Made by a program: the position numbers and the translations under genes
Shown here: positions 43,401-54,565 of the stretch, one piece after another
How positions within the stretch are numbered: position 1 is the first letter of the stretch
Layout: each line of letters opens with the position of its first letter
Assembly (NCBI GenBank): GCA_004335635.1
Contig: QAXH01006751.1
Coordinates: 1-64,000 of the forward strand
Reading direction: 5' to 3'
DNA length: 64,000 bases
Source of the DNA: Chloromonas sp. AAM2
Taxonomy: Eukaryota > Chlorophyta > Chlorophyceae > Chlamydomonadales > Chlamydomonadaceae
Notes under the pieces: generated by a model
What the model saw: the letters and a program-made list of their open reading frames with translations, nothing else
What the model was told of the DNA's origin: nothing
Databases searched by the model: none

Positions 43401-45639
43401 AGCATTCAGCCCCCCAGCAGGAAGCAGTGATGTCGTGGGCTGCACATGGCGGTCCATGCCCCATGCCCCATGCCCCATGCCACGCCCAGCCTGTTGCCAC
43501 ACACCTGCTCAATGTGGCCTGTGAGGGTGAGCTTGAGCTGCCCTGAGGCCATGTCCCACACTTTGATCGTGCGGTCCGCTGCAGCAAGGGCAAGGCATGG
43601 GCACATGCACATAACATGCACACCATCCAATGTGACCGCCTGCCTTGCATACCAGGCAACCACCATATCCATCACCATCACGGGCCTGGGCATGCCTGAC
43701 CTGGATGCAAAAACATAATCCAAGGCATGTTGGAAGGTGGTTTTGAAGCGGTGCACGCCTGGCAACTCCTGATGGCCATAGTCATGGGGCAGACCACACA
43801 GCCTCACACATGCACGTGCGCCATATGCGTGTGACATGTAGGTGTGTACCTGAGCCTGTCACGAACCACTGGTTTCCCGGGTCCACCGCCACGCAGCGCA
43901 CCCAGCCCAGGTGACCGCTGATCACACGGTACCTGCGCACCGCAGATGATGTGGATGAGGGTCAAACTCCTTCATTTGATCCAGTGCAGTCGACCATGCA
44001 ACACCTGTCGTCAACATCTCACACAGCACACAGCACGGCCGTGAACTGCAACTGCCTAAAGCAGCAAGTGAAAAATGCATGCAGAGCAGTCCCGGTTGCA
44101 TGTGACTCTGTGTGCACCAAGTGTCTGAATGAGCCTGTGCAATGCAACAATGATCTTCCGCCGTGCTGACATGGTCTGGCCGGCCGACACCTAACACCAT
44201 AACCGCAAGTGGACTGCCTGACTGATGCCTGTATCGTGTAGAGCCATGTCAGTGCAGATGCTTACATCTTCCATGGCGGGTGCCACACCGGCTTGGGCCA
44301 CTTGCTAGCCAGCCTCCTGCTGACTGCTGCGCTGCCGCTGCCCTTGTCTTCAATCACGCGCATGATGGCCTTGCTGCTCTGAGGCGCAGCAGGGTTGTAG
44401 GCAACCAGCGCTGCACATGCAACACCATGACATGTAAAAAGATCACCATTCAAATCCAATCACGCTCTCCTGACTTGGCTCGTACCACATGCACAGTTTA
44501 AGGCAAATAGGCATTGAGAATCAAGGGATGCTGTGGCATTTAATGACTTGTCAAAGCACTGTGAAGTGTTAGCAGCCTCACGGCCAGATCAGGCGATGCA
44601 CATGGGCCTGATGCTGGGCTTGCTGTTCAGAGCTGGTGGGAACTGCATGCGTTGGCTGCGGAAGGGGTTATGCTCACGTTAACCATGTGCGTGTTGCACA
44701 CATACCTGTACTGCCTGTATGTGCCTCCTTTGGTGCTGTAGGAATGGCATCCAGTAACTTGGCCACGTTGCTGCGTGACTCGGGCCGTGAGGAAGCACCA
44801 GCGTTTGCCGCAACAAAGCTTGTTGCACCGGGGGCCAGGGGGCCTGCATGATGCACGTGAGCATGCGTCAGCGGCAAGCAGTACGCATTCAAAAGGCATG
44901 CGAATGACATGGAAACGCTTTTGGCCAACATGCAAAGTGCGTGCCAATCTGGAGACTAAGCAGCTTTGCAAGCATGTGCGAACTGGAGAATGAACATGCT
45001 GAAAAAGGACGCATACCACATGAAACCATGACTAAACAAGATACAGGGCCAAGTACGATACAGGGTCTTGACTGCTGTTGTGAGCACGCCTGCCAGCCAA
45101 GTGAACCAGAAGCATATTGTTCGGAATGGCGTCAGAAATACAGAGTGCTACTCTGTACCTGTAACTGCGGCGGTTGCAGGGACAGGTGCAGCAGCAGGTG
45201 CTGGTGCCTCCACATGCTGCACAGCTGTATATTCATCGTGCGCCTTGCACGATAGCTTCAAGCGCTGTCTGCACCGAAAAAGACCAGTGCATTCGTCGTC
45301 TTACCGCTACAGAGGATGGTGCATGAGGGTCTGGCAGAGAGCACCACCGGACATGCCGTGCCCAGCAGAATGCTTGGGCTGGGCTGAACTTGATGATAAT
45401 GATTACTGGGCTGAACTTGAGCACTGTCACAAGCCAGATGCGAGCCTCTGCTGCGTTGGTTTGCGGAACGAGCATGCTGCCTTGGATGCTTACCCTTCTT
45501 CATCTAGTGGAATGGGTTGTCCATAGTTGGCTGCAAACAAATCCCTGGTACGCTTCAAGTGCAGAAGAGTCAGAGCCTTGACAGTTTTCCCCTCCACTGG
45601 AACAGGGTCCAACACTGGCGCGTGCTGAACTTCTGACAT
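40465..45639 (-). CDS. PRL1: Pleiotropic regulatory locus 1 (PRL1/PLRG1/Prp46), spliceosomal WD40 protein
   Basis: WD40 subunit of the Prp19/NineTeen complex, which activates the spliceosome in the nucleus; in plants it also links to stress and sugar signalling. Twelve exons: 45494-45639, 45159-45268, 44706-44843, 44266-44410, 43850-43932, 43505-43578, 43016-43108, 42531-42659, 42280-42330, 41676-41949, 40810-40941, 40465-40589. All junctions agree in phase, giving 499 residues, against 486 in Arabidopsis. After a divergent N-terminus come [20 protein letters not shown] and seven WD repeats with motifs such as [45 protein letters not shown] and [20 protein letters not shown]. It ends with the conserved PPKDIRRF. 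Identity to plant PRL1 is high throughout, so this is one of the surest calls in the window. The first exon carries the family's Leu/Lys-rich [18 protein letters not shown] segment. Confidence 0.97.
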
Positions 45640-46134
45640 AATGCCGAGCTCTGCCCGTGCCTCTGTGACCGCTGATGACCCCCACTTGCAATAAACGTAC
45701 TTAGGTCATAACTCGAATTGATAGAATACTGTGATCGGGGCCGGCACAAAGGTTGGCTGCGGTTTTAGATCAAGACCTGATAGTGCTGCCGGCGACCACC
45801 ATACACCACTGGTTATAGTGCGAGATTCAGCAACAGTCAATCGTAAACAATGCTAACAATGGGCGGACTAGTGGTCTACAGCTCTCAAGCTCACTAACTT
45901 GTGAGAAACCGATTCTCGACCTGCTGGTGTACCTGCTGCTGCTGATGGTGCCAGGCCTCTAGAGGCTTTTATGACATGCCGTGCTTAATGCACGTCTTGG
46001 ATGTCGCCCCATGCATGTGACAGTCTCTTATTTCCGATCGGCCTAGGTGTCCAATTAGCCTATGATCTTAGCTGTATTGGAATCACACCCAAGGTGGGTC
46101 TGTTGAATCACTAATGGTCTCCTCTAGTTACACG

Positions 46135-46445
46135 GGCCGCTGTGTTCAAGACAAGTCATGAAGCCAATGTAAAGTGGGCTTTGTACCACTCGGAACGATA
46201 TCTCCAGAAGGATAGTCTTGCCATGCTAAAATGAGACCATGGAGATGCCCCTGACAATGGTCATGCAACTGGAGACTCCCCTAACCCCGCCAAACTTGTT
46301 CCAAAACGCGAGCATGAGCCTCCATGGGGACGCACAATCAGACGCAATAGCTCACAACGCTCGGCTAGGGACCATAGGTACATGCTACGCGTAGAGCAAT
46401 GGCAACTGCTGTCTTGTCCAAATCTTCTTCATCTCTGCGCCGCGT
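46135..46445 (-). repeat. Dispersed repeat A, inverted second copy
   Basis: Reverse complement of 7619-7925 over about 300 bp with scattered differences. It includes the ACTCGGAACGATATCTCC, GCCCCTGACAATGG, GAGCATGAGCCTCCATGGGG and GCTACGCGTAGAGCAA segments. No coding frame. Confidence 0.75.
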
Positions 46446-48028
46446 CCGAGTCACGGTGCACCCTGCAGCGGTCTCGTACGCGAACCCCGTTTACATGCAG
46501 CATGAAGTCACACCCACAAGGCAAAGCAGAGATATGAAGTCATGCCCCATTGGCAGCTTGGCTAGGTCAATGGCAAGGCATTGAACAGGCAAGCACTGGA
46601 AACTGGAGGGTTGTGGCAGGGCACGGCCGGGCAAGGCTGCGCTCAGCGAGGGGGCATAGGCTGATGGTGTCAGCGTGCATGCCCACAATCATGATGTCAG
46701 TGTGCATGCCCACACTCATGCTCTAAGCGTGCATCCCCACATTCCCCACGCCTATATTGCTGGTCTAGGCTGTCCGAGTGTTGCTCACTCAGTGCCTCTT
46801 GTGCGAGTGTTGCTTGCATGGGCCTGTTTAAAAAAAGGGTGAATGACAAGTTTGGGACAATTCGTGGGAGTGCCACTGGCACCGTTGTTGTGAGTGCCCT
46901 TTGTGTGAAGCAAGTGTCAGCCTTGGGATGCAAAGTGTCAGCCTTGGCTCAGACACCCCGTGCAAGCCCAGTGTCTCTCATGCCCCTGCCACGCTTGGTG
47001 CAACTCCATGTGCCATGGCCTGCCCCAGTGTTGGTGTTTGACCCACTTGTGTACCAGTATCAGATCCAGAAAAAAAAGTGGCGACTGGCAATACTAGGAC
47101 ATGGGACAGGGTCAATCCTGGAACATTGTCCTTGACAAACACACAATGGACTCCATGTTCAACATGCTGAAAAAACGTTTTTTCTGCATCGAACGGTCAG
47201 TAGCAGGACAAGGGAGGTGATGCAGTTGCACAGTTATGTCAGGGGCCGTCCTGAAGGCCTCACTTTGGCATGGCATGGCAGCTGTTCCTTTAAGATATCA
47301 CTCTCAGTGGTGCAGGCCTACTGCACAGGATTGGATTGAGAGTCGTGTTTTGTCGTGTCGGACCCAAAAAGATGTTTGCCAGTTCTGGGACATGGTACAG
47401 AAAAGCCACTGGTCCAGTTGAGTATCATAGAGTCGAGAAGATGTTGAGGACGCAGAATCAACAAGCATAGTTGAAAACTCACTGCACTAATCATGTTGCA
47501 TTCCTGTGTGGCCACCTCATGACATCCCATTCTCATAGACAGGCTCTCCATTCGCCTCAACAAGGTGCTAGTGGACTGATGCACTAAGCTGATGTTGCTG
47601 CACCTGAAAATCCATACGTCAGCACTCGCGAATGCTGCACATTCCCATGCTGTTGACCTTGGGTTGCCATGTCAGTTGTTGTGTATGGTTCATCGGCCAG
47701 GAGGCAGGCATGGAATGCCTGGTCCAATTGCTCAAGCCAGCTGCGGCTTACTGGCATTTGCATAACCTTGATTGCATCAGCTGCATGATCCTCCTCTGCT
47801 GCCACCCCATGTGAGGGGTGCCCAAGGCCCATACCGTCATGGTCAAACTGGGGACCTTTGAAGGTGCCATAACTGCGAAACTGGAGCAGCTATCTCGCCC
47901 CGCTGTGTGTGACCGTTCCATGGCATATGCAGACTTGTAATCTGCACTCCACTGTCTTCTCTGGATTCTATGACAATCTTGATTGCATTGTTATGTGTGT
48001 TTGCTGCTATGTCGGCATTGTCATGATA

Positions 48029-48136
48029 GTGGTTGAGGTCTTGAAAGGCACCCAGTTGCTCGTTTGCATGGCTTGTGCACTTGTGGTTGAGGTCTTAAAA
48101 GGCACCCAGTTGCTCGTTTGCACGGCATGCATCAGA
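48029..48136 (+). repeat. 54-bp tandem duplication
   Basis: Two adjacent copies of a 54-bp unit beginning GTGGTTGAGGTCTTGAAAGG, differing at a few positions. The length is a multiple of three, and one frame is open across both (VVEVLKGTQLLVC), but no gene could be built around it. Confidence 0.85.
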
Positions 48137-48280
48137 TTTCCAGTTAGAGCTGACGATCACATGCCAATGTAACACCTGTCACACACAAAAAAAAGCAGTG
48201 ATGTGTCAAATTGCCCACACTGTTCCAGAACTGGCAGACATCTTCTTGTTCGCACCGTCAACTATTGACTACCACCTGTC

Positions 48281-50967
48281 CTAGAGTCCTAAAGTCGGAT
48301 TGCAGGGTGTCACCACCCACAGGCGCACCACGCCATCATCCCCACACGAGGCGAGCAATGCCGGCACACGCGGATGCCAGCGAACGCAGTTGAGGTCTGC
48401 TTCATGCGCGGCCTCCCTGCATCCCAACTGCTGCCAGGACGATGCCATACCAGACGCATACGGCACGCCAAGACCAGAGTCACTGGCAGGAGCAAACACA
48501 CGCAAGCAGTTGTCTCCGTCCCCTGCACAGCACAATGACAGGGGTAAACATCAAAACGTGGGCTGTGGATGTCACATTCTGGCAGCTGCATGCCGCCTGC
48601 TGAGCACTGTTGCACACTGTCGCCTCCGCTGTTTCCACCCTTTGCTGCAGTATCATCTTGCCCTGCTGTAGCCCAGCTGCTCCTGCTGTCCACCAGCAAG
48701 ACACTATTTACCAGGTCGTGACCTGGCATTAGAATTTACAAAGCTTGCACCAGGCAGACCATGCCTACCAGCTTGACACGCAGCAGACTGTACTCCCGCC
48801 GTACCCGCCAGGGCACTGCCATGCCTCATGCCACCTCGCCACCCCGCAGAGGCCCGTCACCCAAACTCACCTGTTGCAATCCATTGCGGGCCACAGTGCT
48901 GCCAATCGACACTGAAGATAGGCCGCGTGTGGTAACCTGAAACAGTTGCCACGTGCTTCCAGTGGGGTCTGCTGCTACTGCTATTGCTACTGCTTGCATC
49001 CGCGCCCCAGAAGCGCACTGTGTTGTCATCGCTGCAAGAGACCATGCTGTCTCCGGCCGCATTGTAAGAAATCCCCCAAACTGTTGAATCATGGCCTGGG
49101 CCGCCTGACGCGCTGCCTGCAAGGGAAGTACTTCCGACGCGTTAGTTCAGATTGTGTCTGATGATTGCCTGTGCACACATGACAATGCTGACACGGGCTG
49201 CATGCTGTGGCCGCATTGCACGTTGCTGAGCCCCATAAGTTTTGATGGGTGACTGTATGTGTATGTATTGCGTATGCCATGGCCAACTGACGCTTGCGGC
49301 ATGCTGTCTCATGTGCTCTGTCCAGCTGTCATGTCTCACGCACTGCCCCCACATGCCCACCTGCAATTGTCTGCGTGCAGACCCACTCGTCGCCATCACT
49401 GGCCCAGGTCTTGATTGTGTCATCGTAGCTGCAGGACACAAGCTGCTCCCCGGCCGGATGCCAGGCCACCATCTTGACATCCTGAAGAGCATAGCGGCAC
49501 AGCACAACATGTGACGAATATTGTGCGTACTTCAAGCATGACGGTTGTAGAGTACGTTTGGTGCTGCCAGGTAGTTTCCTGCTAGGCACATCTCAAGAAG
49601 AATCTGTCGACGTTCGAACAACTTGCGTGGCCTTACAACTACCGTTGTGAGAGCTCTGCATAGGCTGGAACACGTGATAGATTGATTAATTGTGTACACG
49701 TGCCGTTCACAGACATGGTTGCTATGGTCATATTGCATGTGTGTGACGTGCAGACCTGTTGATGGCCTTGTTTCACGTCCACACACTCGTACTCATGACC
49801 AGGCAGCGACTCCCAGATCCATACACTTTTGTCACGCCCACATGTAGCCACGTGTATGCCGTCTGGGGACCACGCCACACACTTGACCTCGTTTTCGTGC
49901 CCTTCCAGCACAGCCACCTGAACGCACGCAAACGCGGCCATGCGTAATTCATCACGTCCAGGGTCCAGCTGCTGTCATGTACGTTCAGACAGACACGCTC
50001 GGTGGGTCTGTGAGGGGCGCTGACCTGTTCCCAGGCTTGCCCTGCTCTGCTCCAGATGCTGGTTGTTGCGTCAAAGCTGGCCATGGCCAGGTGCCGCCCG
50101 TCAGGGGACCAAGACAGTGAGCGAATGGTGCGCCCATGAGCCTCCTCTAGCACAGCACAACACCGCCAGGACGGGCTGGCCAAACTCACAGAGAGGCTTT
50201 TTAATTCTTCACTTTCTCCTGCACGTGCACACCAGACATTGACAAGCAGGTGTTCCTCCCATCACAGGCCACGCCCTGCTGCAGAAGGGCCCTGCTGCAG
50301 AAGGACAGTTTGCCATGTCACTGGTTGACAACGGTCTTTCACAACTGGGGACAACAATGTAGTGTTGGACAGCGCAAGACATCACGAGTGCTTACCATTG
50401 CTCAGTCATGCCGCCTGGTTTGCATGACACAGCAAGCCGTCTAGGCATACCGCTCTGACTGCTGTTCAACCCACTTTTCACAATGCCATCAGAATGCGTG
50501 GGATTTACCGCCATCGTAGGTTTGAAGCGTGGGACAATCCACTCCACTGACCACGAAAGCGTCAGCCAATGTAATGAATCCTGTGCCAAGCCCTCGTGAC
50601 AGGGTCCACAAACACTGGATGCTCCTGTGTCATACCTGGAGGCTTGCCGGCCGGTGTAATGGCTGCAGGTGGAGCGCACGGCTGCAGCACAGTGTCATGG
50701 CCATGTGCAAGCGTTGGCAGACCGTGATCACTCTCGGATGCTTGTGGCGCCCACAGCCTCACGGTCTTGTCCCCACTGCATGAAGCCAACACCTGGCCTG
50801 CATGCAGTGGATAACATGTTCTGTAACCTGCTGCCTGCCACAATGCTGTGAAGTCAAAGGAGAGAATACTCCACTAATGCTTCAGACGTACCATCAGGAG
50901 ACCATGCAACACACCAGACCCGGTCGGTGTGACCAAGCAGCTCAGTGACCAGGTTGAGTTGTGCCAT
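48281..50967 (-). CDS. CIAO1: Cytosolic iron-sulphur assembly protein CIAO1 (CIA1)
   Basis: WD40 scaffold of the CIA targeting complex, which with MMS19 and CIAO2 hands Fe-S clusters to cytosolic and nuclear apoproteins such as DNA polymerases and helicases. Seven exons: 50892-50967, 50636-50797, 50025-50218, 49756-49917, 49361-49481, 48871-49116 and 48281-48522, all in compatible phase, 400 residues. Signatures: [118 protein letters not shown] and [20 protein letters not shown]. It is longer than human CIAO1 (339) because of loops after the first, sixth and seventh repeats. The seven-blade order is intact, so function should be conserved. It lies on the same strand as PRL1, 2.6 kb upstream of it. 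Confidence 0.95.
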
Positions 50968-51220
50968 ACCCTGGAGCTCATCAATTGCTAGCGCTGTATT
51001 GATCAGCTGTCCAGACAAGCCATCCAGTCACATGTCTGGGCAGTAGGCTCGGATTGGACCCACAGACGTTGTGAGCGAGGTCTTACTAGGGTCATCACTA
51101 CCGGACATGACACGGTGGCACTTTACGTTTCTACAGGCCAAGTGCCCACCCCACCCGCACGCGCTTGATGTGCCAAAGTCAGCCGACCGGGCGAGAATGC
51201 GTGGGCAGTAATTGCTGGCA
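50968..51220. promoter_or_regulatory. Short intergenic region between divergent CIAO1 and zinc-finger genes
   Basis: Only about 250 bp separates the CIAO1 start (50967, minus) from the zinc-finger start (51221, plus), so both promoters or 5' UTRs must fit here. No TATA-like box or other element is convincing. The bidirectional arrangement is seen directly; shared regulation is inferred. Confidence 0.4.
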
Positions 51221-54200
51221 ATGACTGCACTGGCAAGGATGGACTTAGCCCTTATCTTGCCGGCTGACCCATCAGCAGAACTGGAGTCAAACGAAGTCCA
51301 GGATGGAAATGCACAGGGCTCCAATGGAGCCGATTTGTGCATCAACGTTTTGCAGCCAGAAGCCGGAGCGCAGAAGGACATGGAGCGCTTCTATTGCCCT
51401 TACCCTGGTAGGTGCACGCGCAGAGTAAGAGCACCATAGCGCATGGATTAAAGCCGCTTTTGAGCTCAGATGGCGAGTACTAACGGGGCAGCTTGGGCCG
51501 GGCGGCCGTTGCACGGGACAGTTCGTCCCAGCCCCAAGTCTGAACCAGGGTTGACGAAGCCGATGTTTTCTGTTCAACACAGGCTGCAACCGGAGCTTCG
51601 CTGAACTATGGAGGCTGAAGGTTCATTATCGTGCGCCACCCGACATCAGAGGCAGTGGTACGTGCACTTGGGGACCGTCCCATGCTGCTTGAGGTCGTCT
51701 TGTCTCGACGCTGCCTCTCACACTCGGATTCCCTTGTATCTGTTGCAGGAAAGGAGCGTGGCCACGGAACAGAGCTGGGATTTTGCCCCAAATGCGCCAA
51801 GGCTTTAAAGCCAGGAAAACATCACGTTGGCTGCAGTGCAGGCCGCGCAACTCCACGCCAAACCAAGCGCAAGGTCAGCATAGCCATTGATTACTACTAC
51901 AAGCAATTCCAGTGCATGCGTGGCAGGCTTCCGGTCTGCAAAAGTCGGGTGGCCAGTGTTTGCCAGGCTGCCATCAAAGTGCACGATGATGGACGCAATT
52001 TCTTGTGCATCACCGACGTGATATTTTGAAACATCTTCATACTCCTGACGCTTACAGGCGTCTGATGATACCGAGCAAGAGCTGGCAAAGCGGGTGGAGA
52101 ATATGCAGCACCCATACCCCTGGATGGACGCGACGGCCGCGCAGGCCGCAGCTCAAGCAGCAGCTCAGGCAGCTGCTGCTGCTGTTGGGATGCCCATCAA
52201 CGGTGGCCATTACGGCGCCCTGCTGCCGGCTCACCTTCACATGACCAACGGAGCGTTGCCAGCGTCTGCCCTGCCTTACCCTGGGGCCGATGGCGCGAGC
52301 TTGTGAGTGTAATACATTGTTGAGTATGATGTCCTCATGCACAAGTGGCGTGTTGACCCGTATTGCGTGTGATGCTTGCCTTGCTTGTGCAGTTGGAACT
52401 ACGCATCGCAGTCGAGCCAGCATCATGCAGCAGCCGCTGCCGCAGTCGCAGCAGCAGCAGCAGCCTTCGCTTCGCCCTATGGGTCTCACTACCTTGGTAT
52501 GCCAGGGTTTCCCATGCCACCGGGTATGCAGCAACCCTTCCCCACATTCCAGCAAGGGGGACCACATCCAGCTGCCCCGCATGGCAGTCTTCCGCCTCCG
52601 GCTCCTCCTCATCCACAGCCACAGTCTCAGACCCCACCTCAACCTGCTGCAGCCCCTCCACCCCCCACCAGTCCTCAGCAGCCCACAGGGCCTGGCCGTT
52701 CACAAACCGAGGCGCACTCCACACCATCCGCCTCTGGCGTTGAGTCAAGCGAGCCAGAGTTTCTGGCGGGGATTTTTGATGATTTGCCTGAGTTCAACCG
52801 AGTAGTGCCCTCTCCACCACCCTTACCCTTAGACTTTCATGTCAACTGCGGCCCAAACCGCATGCTATTCAACTTCAGTCAGTTCAGCCAAAAGATGCCC
52901 CCAAGCCTGCACGAAGCTCACGCGAATGACCTTACAGACAAAGAAGCCCGAGACCTTGCCGAGCAGCACGTGGTGTATGACCACACAGATGACGGGGAGC
53001 TCATGCAGATGCTTTTTGGCATGGCAGACGACATGCCCACCATGGCCACCATCCATTTGCATGCTTGGCACAATGTGGATGACGACCAGGCGACGCATCA
53101 CCCTGCTCAGCGCATGGGCACAACCGAGGTTGCCTCGCGGCCTCAGGGCGGCAGCAGCACCTTGCAGCAGGGACACCACACAGGCAGCAACACATCGGTG
53201 CAAGTGGTACACAGATCCAACCCAGATGCACAGCAGCAGCAGCCCCAAGCGGGTGACCAAAATGCTACACATCAGGTTGGAGGCATGAAGGCGCACATAC
53301 CTGTAAGCGGCAGTCTGAATCCAGGCGCTCAATCAAACGGCATGCATCCGTCCGACGTTACCGATGAGGTGAGCCTTTTTAGCGTGAGTGGCTGGAGCAC
53401 TGCATCTTTGACATCTTGACGCCTGGCTGACACCGGCTGACACCTGGACGGTGACATACCAATGTAAAGTGGCTCTGATGTCTTAGAAGTGATTTCTCCA
53501 GGGGCCGAGGCAAATTGCAGTAGACTAGTTGGCCGCACTTCACCTGGTTTCAGTTGACTCAAACAGATGAACCATCTCCTGACGATAACGACAGGACCTG
53601 TTGAAGATCAAACTTACTACCGCTGCTCCAGACTTGTTTGTGTGCTAAATTCTTTTGTGTCTGTAGGAAAACAGTCCACTTTTTGCTTTTCCGTTTGAAA
53701 CTACTGCGTCTTGGGAGCCAAAACTGGCTTACTTTGCGTTTTTTGTTTTTGCGTTTGGCCACCAGCCTGTTACACTACACACCTGCGCACCCACACTGCA
53801 TTTGGTACCTGTCGTTGAGGTGTCAAGTGAGTTTTGCATGCCGTTTTGGGCTCTTTTTCTGCTCCAAACTAGTTCGCATCTGCATAAACTTGTCGCAAAC
53901 AAGTTTGCAGCAGCAAACGGCAGTGTGCAGCTTACACATGTGGGTCTTGCCAGGTTTGAGTGCCATGTACCATGCACCCCTGCTTGGTGAACAATGAACA
54001 ATAGTCACTCTTCCTGACTGCGCAGCCTGGCTAGTTGCAAGCCCTAACCGCTTTCTTCTGGTCGCTTTCTTGCACAGGGCAAACGCCTTGAAGGTGGAGA
54101 GTTTATGAACAAGCACATAGATTTGCTGGGAAACTGCGGAGATGAGAGGTGGGTAGAGCAAGAGTTCAGCGTCCTCTACCGTCTGTCATACGAATTTGTG

Positions 54201-54565
54201 GGATCAGGAGGTGATAGACAGGACCACGATCTCAAAAATAAGGGCGTCAGAGATGAGAGTGACGAGTGACTGGTGGTGACCATGATGGCCAACAGACAGG
54301 GCGCACATGCTGTTCTGTCTTGAAGCACTGCAGCTTTTGCGAGCTCCCTCCAGTTGACAATCATGAAGCTGGCCTTACTATGAAACAAAGGAGAGCAGTG
54401 CGCGGTCTAGGCCGGCCTCATGCTGTGATGACAAGTAATCCAATGTGCAGTTTGGAATAGTTCCTTCATGACCACCAGTGACACGTGCCATGACTGGATG
54501 TGATGCTTTGCAGAGACCACATGCTGGATGCCGAGATGCACCAGTTCCTGCAGTCAGTCGAGTAA
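51221..54565 (+). CDS. Zinc-finger protein, likely transcription factor
   Basis: Exons 51221-51407, 51583-51657, 51749-51873, 52058-52302, 52393-53368, 53667-53819, 54078-54148 and 54514-54565 join in phase to about 627 residues. The N-terminal 65 residues are acidic. A zinc-binding region follows: RFYCPYPGCNRSFAELWRL, then KVHYRAPPDIRGSG, then GFCPKCAKALKPGKHHVGC, with the first finger a C-x4-C-x12-H pattern and no normal second His. The middle is rich in Ala, Gln and Pro, including Ala-rich tracts and a Pro/Gln segment, as in transcriptional regulators, and is followed by an acidic stretch (EFLAGIFDDLPEFNRVV). The last three exons rest only on phase and open frame; the final EMHQFLQSVE and stop is attractive but unproven. 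If splicing stops at exon 5, the frame ends at 53419. The second ATG, at 51239, is an alternative start. Confidence 0.72.

Larger units (their letters stand above)
45640..48280. other. Gene-free spacer with dispersed repeats
   Basis: No gene recognised between the start of PRL1 and the stop of CIAO1. It contains the second full copy of repeat A (about 46135-46445, inverted), TIR-family termini near 46850, 47372 and 48223, and a 54-bp duplication at 48029-48136. The PRL1 promoter should be just above 45639. Confidence 0.55.

Noticed and set aside
47909..48172. Frame with the duplicated VVEVLKGTQLLVC peptide as a gene
   Set aside because: The open frame results from a 54-bp duplication, with no start context, domain or splice support.
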